From the NCBI GenBank assembly GCA_003210025.1, contig QCNW01000001.1, positions 62,001 to 126,000 of the forward strand: a DNA stretch of 64,000 nt, written 5' to 3'. Below are positions 18,296 to 27,155 of the stretch, one piece after another (within the stretch, counting starts at the first letter, position 1; each line of letters begins with the position of its first letter). Both the position numbers and the translations under genes were made by a program. Source of the stretch: Pelagibacteraceae bacterium AG-426-M19. GTDB taxonomy: Bacteria > Pseudomonadota > Alphaproteobacteria > Pelagibacterales > Pelagibacteraceae. The notes under the pieces are model-generated. The model did no database searches. It was not told where the DNA came from and was given only the letters and a program-made list of their open reading frames with translations.

Positions 18296-19452
18296 TAAAA
18301 TAATTTACCTGAAATACTGTGTTCATAAAGTGCTTTCATGTCATCCTTACTCATTGTCCTTGGATTGGTAGAAGTTGAAGGATCTTCTAATGCCATAACT
18401 GATAACTGTTCTAAATTTATTTTATTTACATCAACAATTTCTGATAATTTATGTGGTATATTTAATTCTTTTCTTAGTTCTAAAATCCAGTTTAAAAAAC
18501 TATCAAAACTTTTATCGAGTTCGAGATAATCACATATAGAAATTATCCTTTTTTCAATCATTTCTTTGTTAAAAGTTAATACATAAGGCATAAAGATTGC
18601 ATTTGATAAACCGTGGTGAACATTAAATTGTGCATTAATAGGGTGGCTTAAAGAATGAATAGCGCCAAGCCCTTTTTGAAAAGCGGTAGAACCCATACTA
18701 GCTGAAGCTAATAATTCTGCTCTAGCATTTAAATCTTTACCGTTCTTAAATGCTTTAATTAATGATTTTTTAATTAACTTCATTCCTTTAATCGCAATTC
18801 CATCAGCCATCGGATGAAATCCTGGTGCACAAAAAGCTTCTAAATTGTGTGCCAAGGCATCCATACCTGTAGCCGCAGTCAATCTTGGAGAAAGATCTAA
18901 AGTTAAATTAGGATCTAAAATTACTATTGAAGGTAAAAATTTCGGGTGGAAAATAATTTTTTTTATACCTGTTTGTTTATTGATTATAGCTGATGCTCTT
19001 CCAGTTTCTGATCCTGTCCCTGCTGTAGTGGGTACAGCAATGATAGGTGCAATGTTAGTCTCATCTGCTCTTTTCCAATAATCACCTATATCTTCAAAAT
19101 CCCATATTGATCTAGACTGTCCTGACATAAAAGCAATAGCTTTACCTACATCAAGACCGCTGCCACCACCAAATGCAATAACTCCATCACAACCTAATTT
19201 CTTAAACTCCCCTACACCCTCTTGCACATTCTCACCCACAGGATTGCCTGAAAAATTTGAAAAAACTTGAAGACGATTATGGGTTTTTTTTAAATCTTTA
19301 ATTATATCTTGAACCATTTTTAGATTAATTAAATCCTTATCTGTAACAAATAATGGTTTATCAATTTTCAAATTTTTACAGGCCATGCCTAAATCTTGAA
19401 TCCTATTCTCTCCAACCCAAATTGTAGTAGGATAATTCCAATTAGTTTTCAT
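18295..19452 (-). CDS. Iron-containing alcohol dehydrogenase
   Basis: 385 aa group III Fe-ADH. The NAD-binding GGGSGLDVGKA is at about 95-105. The metal ligands fit Asp198, His202, His266 and His280 (GMDALAH, HSLSH and HHG). The family oxidises small alcohols or reduces aldehydes. Between tmm and fhs a short-chain alcohol or methanol role is plausible, and SAR11 literature has discussed Fe-ADH for this, but substrate specificity cannot be read from sequence. It is co-transcribed with the amidotransferase and divergent from tmm across 76 bp. Confidence 0.92.
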   Translation of the reverse strand: MKTNWNYPTTIWVGENRIQDLGMACKNLKIDKPLFVTDKDLINLKMVQDIIKDLKKTHNRLQVFSNFSGNPVGENVQEGVGEFKKLGCDGVIAFGGGSGLDVGKAIAFMSGQSRSIWDFEDIGDYWKRADETNIAPIIAVPTTAGTGSETGRASAIINKQTGIKKIIFHPKFLPSIVILDPNLTLDLSPRLTAATGMDALAHNLEAFCAPGFHPMADGIAIKGMKLIKKSLIKAFKNGKDLNARAELLASASMGSTAFQKGLGAIHSLSHPINAQFNVHHGLSNAIFMPYVLTFNKEMIEKRIISICDYLELDKSFDSFLNWILELRKELNIPHKLSEIVDVNKINLEQLSVMALEDPSTSTNPRTMSKDDMKALYEHSISGKLF

Positions 19453-19528
19453 ATTAAAATTATATTTAATTTTTCAATTTTTCTTAGTACAATACATTTA
19501 TAATTTTAATTGTAGAGGAAAAATTATC

Positions 19529-20863
19529 ATGACTAAAGTCGCTATAATTGGTGCTGGACCTTGTGGTTTATCAATACTGAGGGCTTTTGAACATGCCGAA
19601 AAAAAAGGAGACAAGATCCCTGAAATAGTTTGCTTTGAAAAACAAAGTGATTGGGGCGGTCTTTGGAATTATAGCTGGAGAACGGGATCTGACCAATATG
19701 GAGATCCAGTTCATAATAGTATGTATAGATATCTTTGGTCAAATGGACCTAAAGAGTGTCTTGAATTCGCAGATTATTCTTTTGATGAACATTTTGGAAA
19801 GCCAATTCCTTCTTTCCCACCTAGAGAAGTACTTTATGATTATATCACTAGTAGAGTAAGTAAAGGAAATTTAAGAAATAAAATTAAATTTAATACAAGA
19901 GTAGTTAATACAGTTTTTAAATCAGATAAATTTGAAGTTAGTTATCAAGATAAAGAAAATGATAAAATTTTAATTGATCAATTTGATTACGTTGTAGTAT
20001 CAACTGGTCATTTTTCAGTTCCTTTTATACCTGAATATAAAGGTATGAGTTCGTTTCCTGGAAGAATAATGCATTCGCATGACTTTAGAGATGCGGAAGA
20101 ATTTAGAGGAAAAAATATTATAGTTTTAGGAAGTAGTTATTCTGCAGAAGATATTGCACTTCAATGCAATAAATATGGAGCAAAAAGTGTAACCATTGGC
20201 TACAGGCATAATCCTATGGGTTTTAAATGGCCTGAAGGAATGAAGGAAGTATTCTATTTAGATAGATTAGAGGGAAAAAAAGCAATTTTTAAAGATGGCA
20301 CGGAACAGAATGCAGATGTAATAATACTGTGTACTGGTTACCTACATCATTTTCCTTTCTTGGAAGAAAATTTAAAACTTAAAACAAGAAACAGACTCTA
20401 TCCCCCAAAATTATACAAAGGTATTGTTTGGCAAGATAATCACAAACTTTTGTATCTAGGAATGCAAGACCAATTTCACACATTTAATATGTTTGATTGC
20501 CAAGCTTGGTACGCAAGAGATGTTATAATGGGGAAAATAAATATGCCAAGTGGAGGGGATATTGAAAAAGATATTAATAAATGGGTTGCTTTAGAAGAAA
20601 AACTAGAAAATCCTGATCAGATGATTGATTTTCAGACTGAATACACAAAAGAATTACATGAGATGTCGGATTATCCAAAAATAGATTTTGAACTAATCAG
20701 AAAACATTTTAAAGAATGGGAACATCATAAGGTTGAAGATATATCAACGTATAGAAATAAATCCTTTTCATCTCCAGTTACAGGGTCAGTAGCTCCTGTT
20801 CATCATACAGCTTGGGCAAAAGCAATGGACGACTCTTCTGAAACATTTCTAAATAAAAACTGA
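19529..20863 (+). CDS. tmm: Trimethylamine monooxygenase (bacterial FMO)
   Basis: 444 aa. FAD motif GAGPCG at 8-13, NADPH motif GSSYSAED at 201-208, and the stretches MYRYLWSNGPKECLEFADY and MFDCQAWYARDVIMG that are characteristic of bacterial Tmm. It oxidises trimethylamine to TMAO with NADPH and O2, and also some thioethers and indole in homologues. GAGGAA lies 8-13 bases upstream of the ATG, and a TATAAT at 19499-19504 may be its -10 box. The product is the substrate of tdm about 13 kb downstream. No truncation is seen. Confidence 0.95.
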   Translation: MTKVAIIGAGPCGLSILRAFEHAEKKGDKIPEIVCFEKQSDWGGLWNYSWRTGSDQYGDPVHNSMYRYLWSNGPKECLEFADYSFDEHFGKPIPSFPPREVLYDYITSRVSKGNLRNKIKFNTRVVNTVFKSDKFEVSYQDKENDKILIDQFDYVVVSTGHFSVPFIPEYKGMSSFPGRIMHSHDFRDAEEFRGKNIIVLGSSYSAEDIALQCNKYGAKSVTIGYRHNPMGFKWPEGMKEVFYLDRLEGKKAIFKDGTEQNADVIILCTGYLHHFPFLEENLKLKTRNRLYPPKLYKGIVWQDNHKLLYLGMQDQFHTFNMFDCQAWYARDVIMGKINMPSGGDIEKDINKWVALEEKLENPDQMIDFQTEYTKELHEMSDYPKIDFELIRKHFKEWEHHKVEDISTYRNKSFSSPVTGSVAPVHHTAWAKAMDDSSETFLNKN

Positions 20864-20872
20864 AAATCTAAT

Positions 20873-21109
20873 CTAATTTTCTAGAACAAGGTCTAAATAT
20901 AAAGCTGCGCTCCAAGAGAAATTATTTGCGCCCATAACTGATCCATCTTTATAACTGTAATATTCATGAAAACCTTTTTCTTCAATTAATTCTAAAGTTT
21001 TTTTTTTGATTTCATTTGCATATTCTGGATCTTTTTTGATAAGTCCTTGATAAATCAACCAATTACAATTTATCCATATTGGACCTCTCCAATATCTTTT
21101 TTTCTTCAA
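20873..21109 (-). pseudogene. C-terminal part of the frameshifted GH63-type glycosidase
   Basis: Frame shifted relative to 21063..22133. It supplies the RYWRGPIWINCNWLIYQGL segment and the terminal block NFSWSAALYLDLVLEN, both conserved at the C-terminus of GH63/mannosylglycerate-hydrolase-like enzymes. Removing one A from the A7 run (21097-21103, T on the plus strand) joins the two frames as EEKRYWRGP, giving a normal protein of about 420 aa. Its own ATG at 21109 is unlikely to be a real start. Either the run was miscalled, or the gene depends on slippage, or it is a new pseudogene. Confidence 0.75.
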
Positions 21110-22133
21110 ATGAAGGATGATTTGGTTTTATTGTTGAGAAATAGTAATTGTCATTAATATTATGATTTTTTAAATTATTAATAATTTTTCTATTTAATTC
21201 ATCATCTTGTAAATTTGCGTAGAGAGTAAAATAATTTGTTATTGATGGAACAACGATATTCAAATTAGTTTTTAAATCTTTCGAGACAAAATCATTAATA
21301 TTATCATCGTATAATTTTAATATTTCATTTTCAGTTTTGGATACAAAATTATTTAAATCATCAAAATTTAAATCAAAATTTTTAGCTAAGCTAAGTAGAT
21401 CTTTATTTGCTCTCAAAAATAAAGCATTAAATCCAACATCTACTACATTAAAATCAGAGATCTCATACAATTTATGTGGATCGTAGTGAACATCTCTAAA
21501 TTGATCTCTTAAAGTTACATATCTGTCATAATCAGTTTTTAAAGGTCTCTCATAAGAGTTTGAAACTTCAAGATCTCTTCTTTTATAATTAAGGTTTTTA
21601 TCTACTTTGATATTGCTCATTGGCTGATCCCAAATTGGTGAATTGTCATACCCGCTCTCCCAAGGATGTAATATGGATACAAGGCCGGTTTTACTAGGAT
21701 CTCTGAATTTTATGAACCAATCATGATAATTTTTAATTTTTGTTATTATATTTACAATTCTTGAATGTTGTTCATTGCTAAGTTGATTTTTTTCAACAAT
21801 TTTCTTCAAAATACTAGCTAAAACTGGTGGCTGAGTAATGCCAGATGAAGGAATATTTTTTCCACATTGCCAAGTTGTGTGATTTGGAAAATAAGATGTG
21901 TCTTTTTCATGAAAAAGAATGTGGGGTACCATACCATCGTCCCACTGACCATTAAGCAAAGTTTCAATTTCCATGATTGAAAAATCTAAATTAAAGTAAG
22001 AATATCCAAGAGCTATAAAAGCTGAATCCCAATTCCATTGAGCAGGATATAATTTGTTATTAGTAGGAAGTGTGTAACCATCTTTTCTGTTACCTAATAA
22101 TATTTTTTTTGCCTCTTCTACTTTATTTTGCAT
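21063..22133 (-). CDS. GH63/mannosylglycerate-hydrolase-like glycosidase, N-terminal part
   Basis: 356 codons; the last 15 are out of frame after an A7 run. Typical (alpha/alpha)6-barrel motifs are seen: YPAQWNWDSAFIALGY near 30-45, DDGMVPHI near 85-92 and HPWESGYDNSPIWDQPM near 156-172, the block that holds the catalytic acid in GH63 mannosyl/glucosylglycerate hydrolases. There is no signal peptide, so it acts on an imported compound. It is the last gene of the ABC sugar operon and overlaps the permease stop by one base. Substrate: a glycosyl-glycerate or glycosyl-glycerol osmolyte is the best guess. Confidence 0.75.
   Translation of the reverse strand: MQNKVEEAKKILLGNRKDGYTLPTNNKLYPAQWNWDSAFIALGYSYFNLDFSIMEIETLLNGQWDDGMVPHILFHEKDTSYFPNHTTWQCGKNIPSSGITQPPVLASILKKIVEKNQLSNEQHSRIVNIITKIKNYHDWFIKFRDPSKTGLVSILHPWESGYDNSPIWDQPMSNIKVDKNLNYKRRDLEVSNSYERPLKTDYDRYVTLRDQFRDVHYDPHKLYEISDFNVVDVGFNALFLRANKDLLSLAKNFDLNFDDLNNFVSKTENEILKLYDDNINDFVSKDLKTNLNIVVPSITNYFTLYANLQDDELNRKIINNLKNHNINDNYYFSTIKPNHPSFEEKKILERSNMDKL
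21097..21103 (-). other. A7 homopolymer frameshift/slippage site in the GH63 gene
   Basis: On the coding strand the sequence reads GAAG, then seven A, then GATATTGG. With six A the two frames join as E-E-K-R-Y-W-R-G-P-I-W, which restores a conserved GH63 block. Poly-A runs of this length are known sites of polymerase slippage in AT-rich bacteria and of sequencing errors. Confidence 0.7.
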
Positions 22134-23326
22134 TATCCTTTAACACTTCCAGCAGTAAGACCACTTACTAAATATTTTTCAAAATAAACAAAAATTATTA
22201 AAATAGGCAAAGTTACTACTACAGACCCTGCCATCAAATATTGTCTAGGTGTTTCAGCTCCAACATTCAGAAATTGAATAGCTCTTGATAATGTAAATGT
22301 ATTTGGCCGGTCTAAAAACATTAATGAAAACAAAAATTCATTCCAAGCTATCATAAATACATACAAGGCTACCGATGATATTGCAGGTAAACTTAGTGGA
22401 AGTATAATTTTAAAAATTATACCAAGCCAATTTTGACCATCTATTATCCCTGCTTCTTCTAATTCTTTTGGTATACTTTTAAAGTAACCTTGCAACATAT
22501 AAATTGCTACAGGTAAGGTCGTAGCTGTATAAACTATTAGCAAACCCTCAATAGAATTTCTTAAACCAAGTTGACTAAAAATTGTATATAAAGGTATCAC
22601 CAAAACTATCGCTGGAAATAAATAAATTATCAATATGGATGTTGATAAAAAATTTTTCCCAAAAAAGTTAAGTCTAGCAACTGCGTAAGCTGCTGGTATT
22701 GCAAAAATTAATGTTATAATGACTGTACCTAAAGAGACAATTGTGCTCGTAAGCATATATCTTCCGAAATTGTAATCTTTGAATACTACAAAATAAGACT
22801 TGAATAATTCTGGCAAACCTTGAGCAAAATTAATACTAAAGTCCAAAGGGTTTAATAATAATAATGCTTGAGTTTTAAAGCTTGTTACTAACATCATGTA
22901 AAATGGAAAAAGGATTACAAATGAAAATAAAGTAATTCCAAATAATGTTAAAAAATTAAAGAATAATTTTTGAGATGAATGATTTTTTGATAAAAAGTTT
23001 TTGTCGTAGTTTTTAATAGTGTTAAAGAAAAATAATGAAATTAAAAATATACCAAGACTATACCAAATAGGTAAATTTATTGAGATAAAATAATCATAGA
23101 TAGAAAATAAAAGTGCAAGTAAAATTAGTTTAATATTTAAATTAAGTTTTTTTCCAATTAAAAGATTTATCACACATAAAACTATTCCGAAGACAAATAG
23201 CTTATTAAAATTAAAATTTATTAATTCAATTCCTTGTAATGTAACTAATATTTTCCAAATACAAATTAATGAAAACAAAAATAATGACGAGATAAAGCAA
23301 TAAGTGAATATATTTTTAACTTTCAT
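22133..23326 (-). CDS. ABC sugar transporter permease (MalG type) with extended N-terminus
   Basis: 397 aa. The C-terminal 280 residues are a standard MalG/UgpE-type permease with the EAA loop ELEEAGIIDGQNWLGIIFKIILP. The first 118 residues are an extra membrane region of about four helices not found in typical permeases of 270-300 aa. It overlaps the first permease gene by 11 bases and the GH63 gene by 1 base. It forms the membrane channel with the 419-aa permease, using the binding protein at 24627 and the ATPase at 26068. Confidence 0.88.
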   Translation of the reverse strand: MKVKNIFTYCFISSLFLFSLICIWKILVTLQGIELINFNFNKLFVFGIVLCVINLLIGKKLNLNIKLILLALLFSIYDYFISINLPIWYSLGIFLISLFFFNTIKNYDKNFLSKNHSSQKLFFNFLTLFGITLFSFVILFPFYMMLVTSFKTQALLLLNPLDFSINFAQGLPELFKSYFVVFKDYNFGRYMLTSTIVSLGTVIITLIFAIPAAYAVARLNFFGKNFLSTSILIIYLFPAIVLVIPLYTIFSQLGLRNSIEGLLIVYTATTLPVAIYMLQGYFKSIPKELEEAGIIDGQNWLGIIFKIILPLSLPAISSVALYVFMIAWNEFLFSLMFLDRPNTFTLSRAIQFLNVGAETPRQYLMAGSVVVTLPILIIFVYFEKYLVSGLTAGSVKG

Positions 23327-24575
23327 CTGCTCTTTTTCCTAAAAGTTTAAAATAGATAAACATAAAGATTAACAGAAACACCACAATCACAATAGAAACT
23401 GCAGAACCCATACCAATATCCCCGATTGAAAAACCTTGTTGATATACATTGATTGGCAATGTTCTTGTGCCTGATGCTCCACCAGTGAGTAAGAAGATGT
23501 CTTCAAATTTATTAAAATTCCAAATAAATCTGATCATAAATAGAATTGAAATCACTGCTAATATCTGGGGCAAAGTAATATTAAGAAATTTTTGGATAGG
23601 ATTTGCACCATCAACATCAGCTGCTTCATACAACTCTTTTGGAACTGCTTGAAGACGAGCAAGAATAAATAAAAATGCTAGAGGAAAATATCTCCAAATT
23701 TCAAAAATAATTACAGTCGTTAATGCTAATCTTAATTTAAAATCAAAACCAAGTATGTTTAAAGTTACGTATTTTTGTCCTAGTAAATTTATTGGTCCAT
23801 CAATAATTTGATAATTAATTAATAAATTATTTAAAGTTCCACTTGTTGGATCAAGTAAAAGTTCCCAAGTATAAGCAAGAGCAACTACTGGTGCAACATA
23901 AGGAAACAACAAGACACTTCTCATAAATGTTCTTCCAAAAAATTTTTGATTTACCATTTGTGCTGCCAAAATTCCAAAAACTATTGCGCCTATGGTTCCA
24001 AAAAAGGTGTAATAAAAAGTTGTTGATAATAGATCTATAAATGCTTTGTCTTTAATTACTTTTTTGAAATTATTTAATGTAAATTCATAAGTTAATAATA
24101 TATTTTGTGACTTACCTGATAGTTTAGGTTTATAAGATTTTATTTCCTTCTTAGAAATTTCTTGATTATTAGTATTTTGAAATACTATTTCTAAATTTTC
24201 TCGATATTTTTTTGGCCAATTACCTAACTCACACTTAAGTAAGTTTGATTTAAATTGACATTTATTGTTTAAACTTATTGGTTCAATATTGTCAGGATAT
24301 TTATCTTTAAATTTTACATTAGTAATTTCTTGTGTAAGAGAACTATTTCTTAATTTATAAATTATTTTTATTTGATTAGGATTATCTTTAATTGATTTTA
24401 CTAATTTTTTTGCTCTTGGCTCTGGAATTCTTAAATCTTTAAGTTCGACATTTTTAAAGCTAATCCAAATGTTGGAGAATATTGGAAATAATATTATAGA
24501 AAATACCAAAAAAACTGATGGTAATATTAAAAGATAAGCTGTTCTTTTTTCAATTTTTGCAAGTTTTGAACTCAT
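23316..24575 (-). CDS. ABC sugar transporter permease (MalF type) with DUF11-like periplasmic insertion
   Basis: 419 aa. Helix 1 is at about 13-36 and the permease core starts near 165, with the EAA loop ELYEAADVDGANPIQKFLNITLP. Between them (about 43-160) is a large periplasmic insertion. Residues 68-135 look like a DUF11/Ig-like beta sandwich: a strand pattern IIYKLRNSS, then TNVKFKDKYPDNIEP, and two Cys (106 and 115) before LGNW. MalF of E. coli also has a periplasmic P2 domain that touches the binding protein, so a similar docking role is plausible. Start at 24575 just after a hairpin. Confidence 0.88.
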   Translation of the reverse strand: MSSKLAKIEKRTAYLLILPSVFLVFSIILFPIFSNIWISFKNVELKDLRIPEPRAKKLVKSIKDNPNQIKIIYKLRNSSLTQEITNVKFKDKYPDNIEPISLNNKCQFKSNLLKCELGNWPKKYRENLEIVFQNTNNQEISKKEIKSYKPKLSGKSQNILLTYEFTLNNFKKVIKDKAFIDLLSTTFYYTFFGTIGAIVFGILAAQMVNQKFFGRTFMRSVLLFPYVAPVVALAYTWELLLDPTSGTLNNLLINYQIIDGPINLLGQKYVTLNILGFDFKLRLALTTVIIFEIWRYFPLAFLFILARLQAVPKELYEAADVDGANPIQKFLNITLPQILAVISILFMIRFIWNFNKFEDIFLLTGGASGTRTLPINVYQQGFSIGDIGMGSAVSIVIVVFLLIFMFIYFKLLGKRADES

Positions 24576-24612
24576 AAAAAAAAGCGGATAATTAATATTA
24601 CCCGCTTTTTTT
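24576..24612 (-). terminator. Attenuator/terminator between binding-protein and permease genes
   Basis: On the minus strand the stem AAAAAAAGCGG pairs with CCGCTTTTTTT, with an inner TAAT/ATTA pairing and a U-rich tail. It sits right after the binding-protein stop (24627) and before the permease start (24575). It would let the binding protein be made in excess over the membrane parts. Confidence 0.75.
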
Positions 24613-24626
24613 AATTTTTTAAATTA

Positions 24627-25955
24627 CTAGAAGTTAGCTAGCACAGTATTAATTTCATCTACTGCTTGATCTAACGTCAATTGATCGTCAATATATTGTC
24701 TAGTGATTCTATTTATAAACTTATTGTTAATAATTTTAGATGCTCTAGATAGTTCACCTTCTTTTACTCCCCATCTGTTAGCAGTATCTAAACCAGCAAC
24801 AATATTATTTATTACATCTGCAGAATATAGATCTGTTAAAGGAGCTTTTCTATCAACTCCAACAGGCAGTTTACTCCAAGCTGTTGTAAATGCATTTGGA
24901 TCACTTGCATTACCTCTTCTTACAGGGAACTTACCTTCTGGTGCTATAGATAAAGTGCTTGTGTATCCTTCATCCATTGAATAAAGAATAAACTGCTTAG
25001 CTTCATCGGTATCTGCATCTGCAGTTACACCAAAGTATCTAACATCCGCCCAAGCTGCACCTTTTACATTATTTGGTCCACTAAAATTAGTTATAAAACC
25101 AGTTTTAGATGCCAACTCTGGTGAGGTAGGATCACTATTAATTGTTGGTGGAGCTGAGTCTCTTAAACCAGCTAATTCATCCATGATAAATGGTGACCAT
25201 ATAATCATTGGAGTTTTACCAGCGAAATAAAGTTCTCTTGATTGTTTCCAATAAAGTTCTCCTGGAGGGCTAGCTTTAGCTAATTTTTTATAAAACTGTA
25301 AAGAATTTTTTAAAGCTCTTCCTTGTTTTTTTGTTCCACCTTTTTTCACAATGTTTACACCATTTGCAAGCATGACATGTTCCAAAACCTGACTCATAAA
25401 GTTTTCATCAGTTTTAGTTGCTGCAACAAATCCAAACATTTCGCTGCTAGATAAAGCGTCTATTGCTTTCTCTATATTTGCATAAGTTGTTGGTGGTTCT
25501 AAACCAGCAGCTGCAAATAAATCTTTTCTGTAAACGACCATTTGAGTCCAACCGTCTACTGGTACAGCAGCAATTTTGCCGCCTTTCTTTGCCATCTTTA
25601 AAGCACCTGGAGCAAAAGTTTTCTTTCCAAGTGAGTTAACGATATCATTATTTGCATCAACGTCTAAAATTCCTGCTTCAGCCCATGGTAATACATACTG
25701 TAGTGTATGATAAATTACATCAGGAAGATCTCCTGCCGCTGCTGCAGCTGTAGCTCTTGTTCCTAGATCTTTTTCATCAATAGGAATAACTTCAACTCCA
25801 ATTCCAGTTTTGGCTTCAAAGGCTTTTGCCATCTCTTCTTGCTTAGCCATCCTTGCTGGTTGAGTTTCAGTAGTCCAGAATTTGATATCTGCAAATGCAA
25901 TTGAATTAAAAACAAAAGCTATTGCAGAGATTGTTATTAATATATTTTTAAACAT
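24627..25955 (-). CDS. ABC carbohydrate transporter substrate-binding protein
   Basis: 442 aa, solute-binding family 1 (sugar type). The signal peptide is residues 1-22 (hydrophobic, ending SIAFA-D). The mature start DIKFWTTETQPAR and the blocks GDLPDVIYHTLQYVLPW and AAVPVDGWTQMVVYRKDLF are typical. It binds the substrate in the periplasm and delivers it to the two permeases. A good ribosome-binding site (GAGGGG) precedes the ATG. The hairpin downstream suggests higher expression than the permeases. The ligand is not known; the GH63 enzyme in the operon points to a glycosidic osmolyte. Confidence 0.9.
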   Translation of the reverse strand: MFKNILITISAIAFVFNSIAFADIKFWTTETQPARMAKQEEMAKAFEAKTGIGVEVIPIDEKDLGTRATAAAAAGDLPDVIYHTLQYVLPWAEAGILDVDANNDIVNSLGKKTFAPGALKMAKKGGKIAAVPVDGWTQMVVYRKDLFAAAGLEPPTTYANIEKAIDALSSSEMFGFVAATKTDENFMSQVLEHVMLANGVNIVKKGGTKKQGRALKNSLQFYKKLAKASPPGELYWKQSRELYFAGKTPMIIWSPFIMDELAGLRDSAPPTINSDPTSPELASKTGFITNFSGPNNVKGAAWADVRYFGVTADADTDEAKQFILYSMDEGYTSTLSIAPEGKFPVRRGNASDPNAFTTAWSKLPVGVDRKAPLTDLYSADVINNIVAGLDTANRWGVKEGELSRASKIINNKFINRITRQYIDDQLTLDQAVDEINTVLANF

Positions 25956-26067
25956 ATATTCCCCTCTTTTTTCGTGTTTTCTAAAGTTATTTAAAAATTA
26001 ACATATAATGAACATTTAAAAGAAGAATAACAAGTGTGTAATTTACACAATACTACCTGAGATTGAT

Positions 26068-27153
26068 TTAGGAATTTTTAAAAGAAATACCTTTATTATC
26101 AAATAAATGGCAACGAAATGGATCAAAACCTATTTTAACAGTGTCACCTACTTTAATATTTGTGTCTCCATCAGTTTGTACAACAAGAGGATCTCCCTCT
26201 TTCTCCAAATATAAATATGTTCCTGACCCTAACTTTTCTACGACGAAAACCTTGCTTTCCCACAAAGAATCTGAATCTGCATTTAATATTAAGTGCTCTG
26301 GTCTTATTCCAATTTTTATACTATCCCCTTCTTGAGTATTCTCAGAAATTTTTGGTACATTTAACTTTCCAGTCCCCATTATATCAACTTCAGAACTCTT
26401 TGAACTTTTACTTAATATTTTACTATCTATAAAATTCATTTTTGGAGATCCGATAAAACCCCCAACAAACAAATTATCTGGGTTATTATATAAGTTCATG
26501 GGTGATCCCTTTTGTGAAACTATACCTTGATCCAATACAACAATATCATTTGCAAGTGTCATGGCTTCAGTTTGATCATGAGTTACGTAAATCATTGTTG
26601 CATTAAGTTGATCATGTAATTTTGCCAATTCTACTCTCATTTGTACTCTTAACGCCGCGTCTAAGTTAGATAATGGTTCATCAAATAAAAAAACTTTTGG
26701 TTTTCTTGTTATTGCTCTACCTATAGCTACTCTTTGACGTTGTCCTCCAGATAATTGTTTGGGTTTTCTCTCTAGGTACTCTTCTATTTGTAAGATTTTA
26801 GCAGCTTCCATTACTCTTTGCTCTATCTCTTCTTTTGATTTTTTTTCAATCTTTAAACCAAAAGCCATATTATCAAATACTGTCATATGAGGGTAAAGAG
26901 CATAAGATTGAAATACCATTGCAATATTTCTTTCTTTAGGTGGCAGATCGTTAACAACTTTATCGTCAATAGATATTGTACCTGAATTAATTTCCTCTAA
27001 ACCAGCAATCATTCTTAAGATTGTTGATTTACCACATCCGCTTGGACCTACTAGAACTGTGAAAGACTCACTTTTTATATCAAGAGAAACATCTTTGATC
27101 ACATGTGTGTTACCAAAAAACTTGTTTACTTTATCTATTTTAATACTTGCCAT
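26068..27153 (-). CDS. ABC sugar transporter ATPase (UgpC/MalK type)
   Basis: 361 aa. Walker A GPSGCGKST, signature LSGGQRQR and Walker B VFLFDEPLSNLDA are intact, followed by a C-terminal TOBE/OB regulatory region (about 240-361) with IGIRPEHL. This is the carbohydrate-uptake (CUT1) subtype. It starts 2 bases after the GpsA-like gene ends and is separated by 112 bp from the binding-protein gene, which may have its own promoter. It drives uptake by the two permeases below it. Confidence 0.93.
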   Translation of the reverse strand: MASIKIDKVNKFFGNTHVIKDVSLDIKSESFTVLVGPSGCGKSTILRMIAGLEEINSGTISIDDKVVNDLPPKERNIAMVFQSYALYPHMTVFDNMAFGLKIEKKSKEEIEQRVMEAAKILQIEEYLERKPKQLSGGQRQRVAIGRAITRKPKVFLFDEPLSNLDAALRVQMRVELAKLHDQLNATMIYVTHDQTEAMTLANDIVVLDQGIVSQKGSPMNLYNNPDNLFVGGFIGSPKMNFIDSKILSKSSKSSEVDIMGTGKLNVPKISENTQEGDSIKIGIRPEHLILNADSDSLWESKVFVVEKLGSGTYLYLEKEGDPLVVQTDGDTNIKVGDTVKIGFDPFRCHLFDNKGISFKNS

Positions 27154-27155
27154 TT

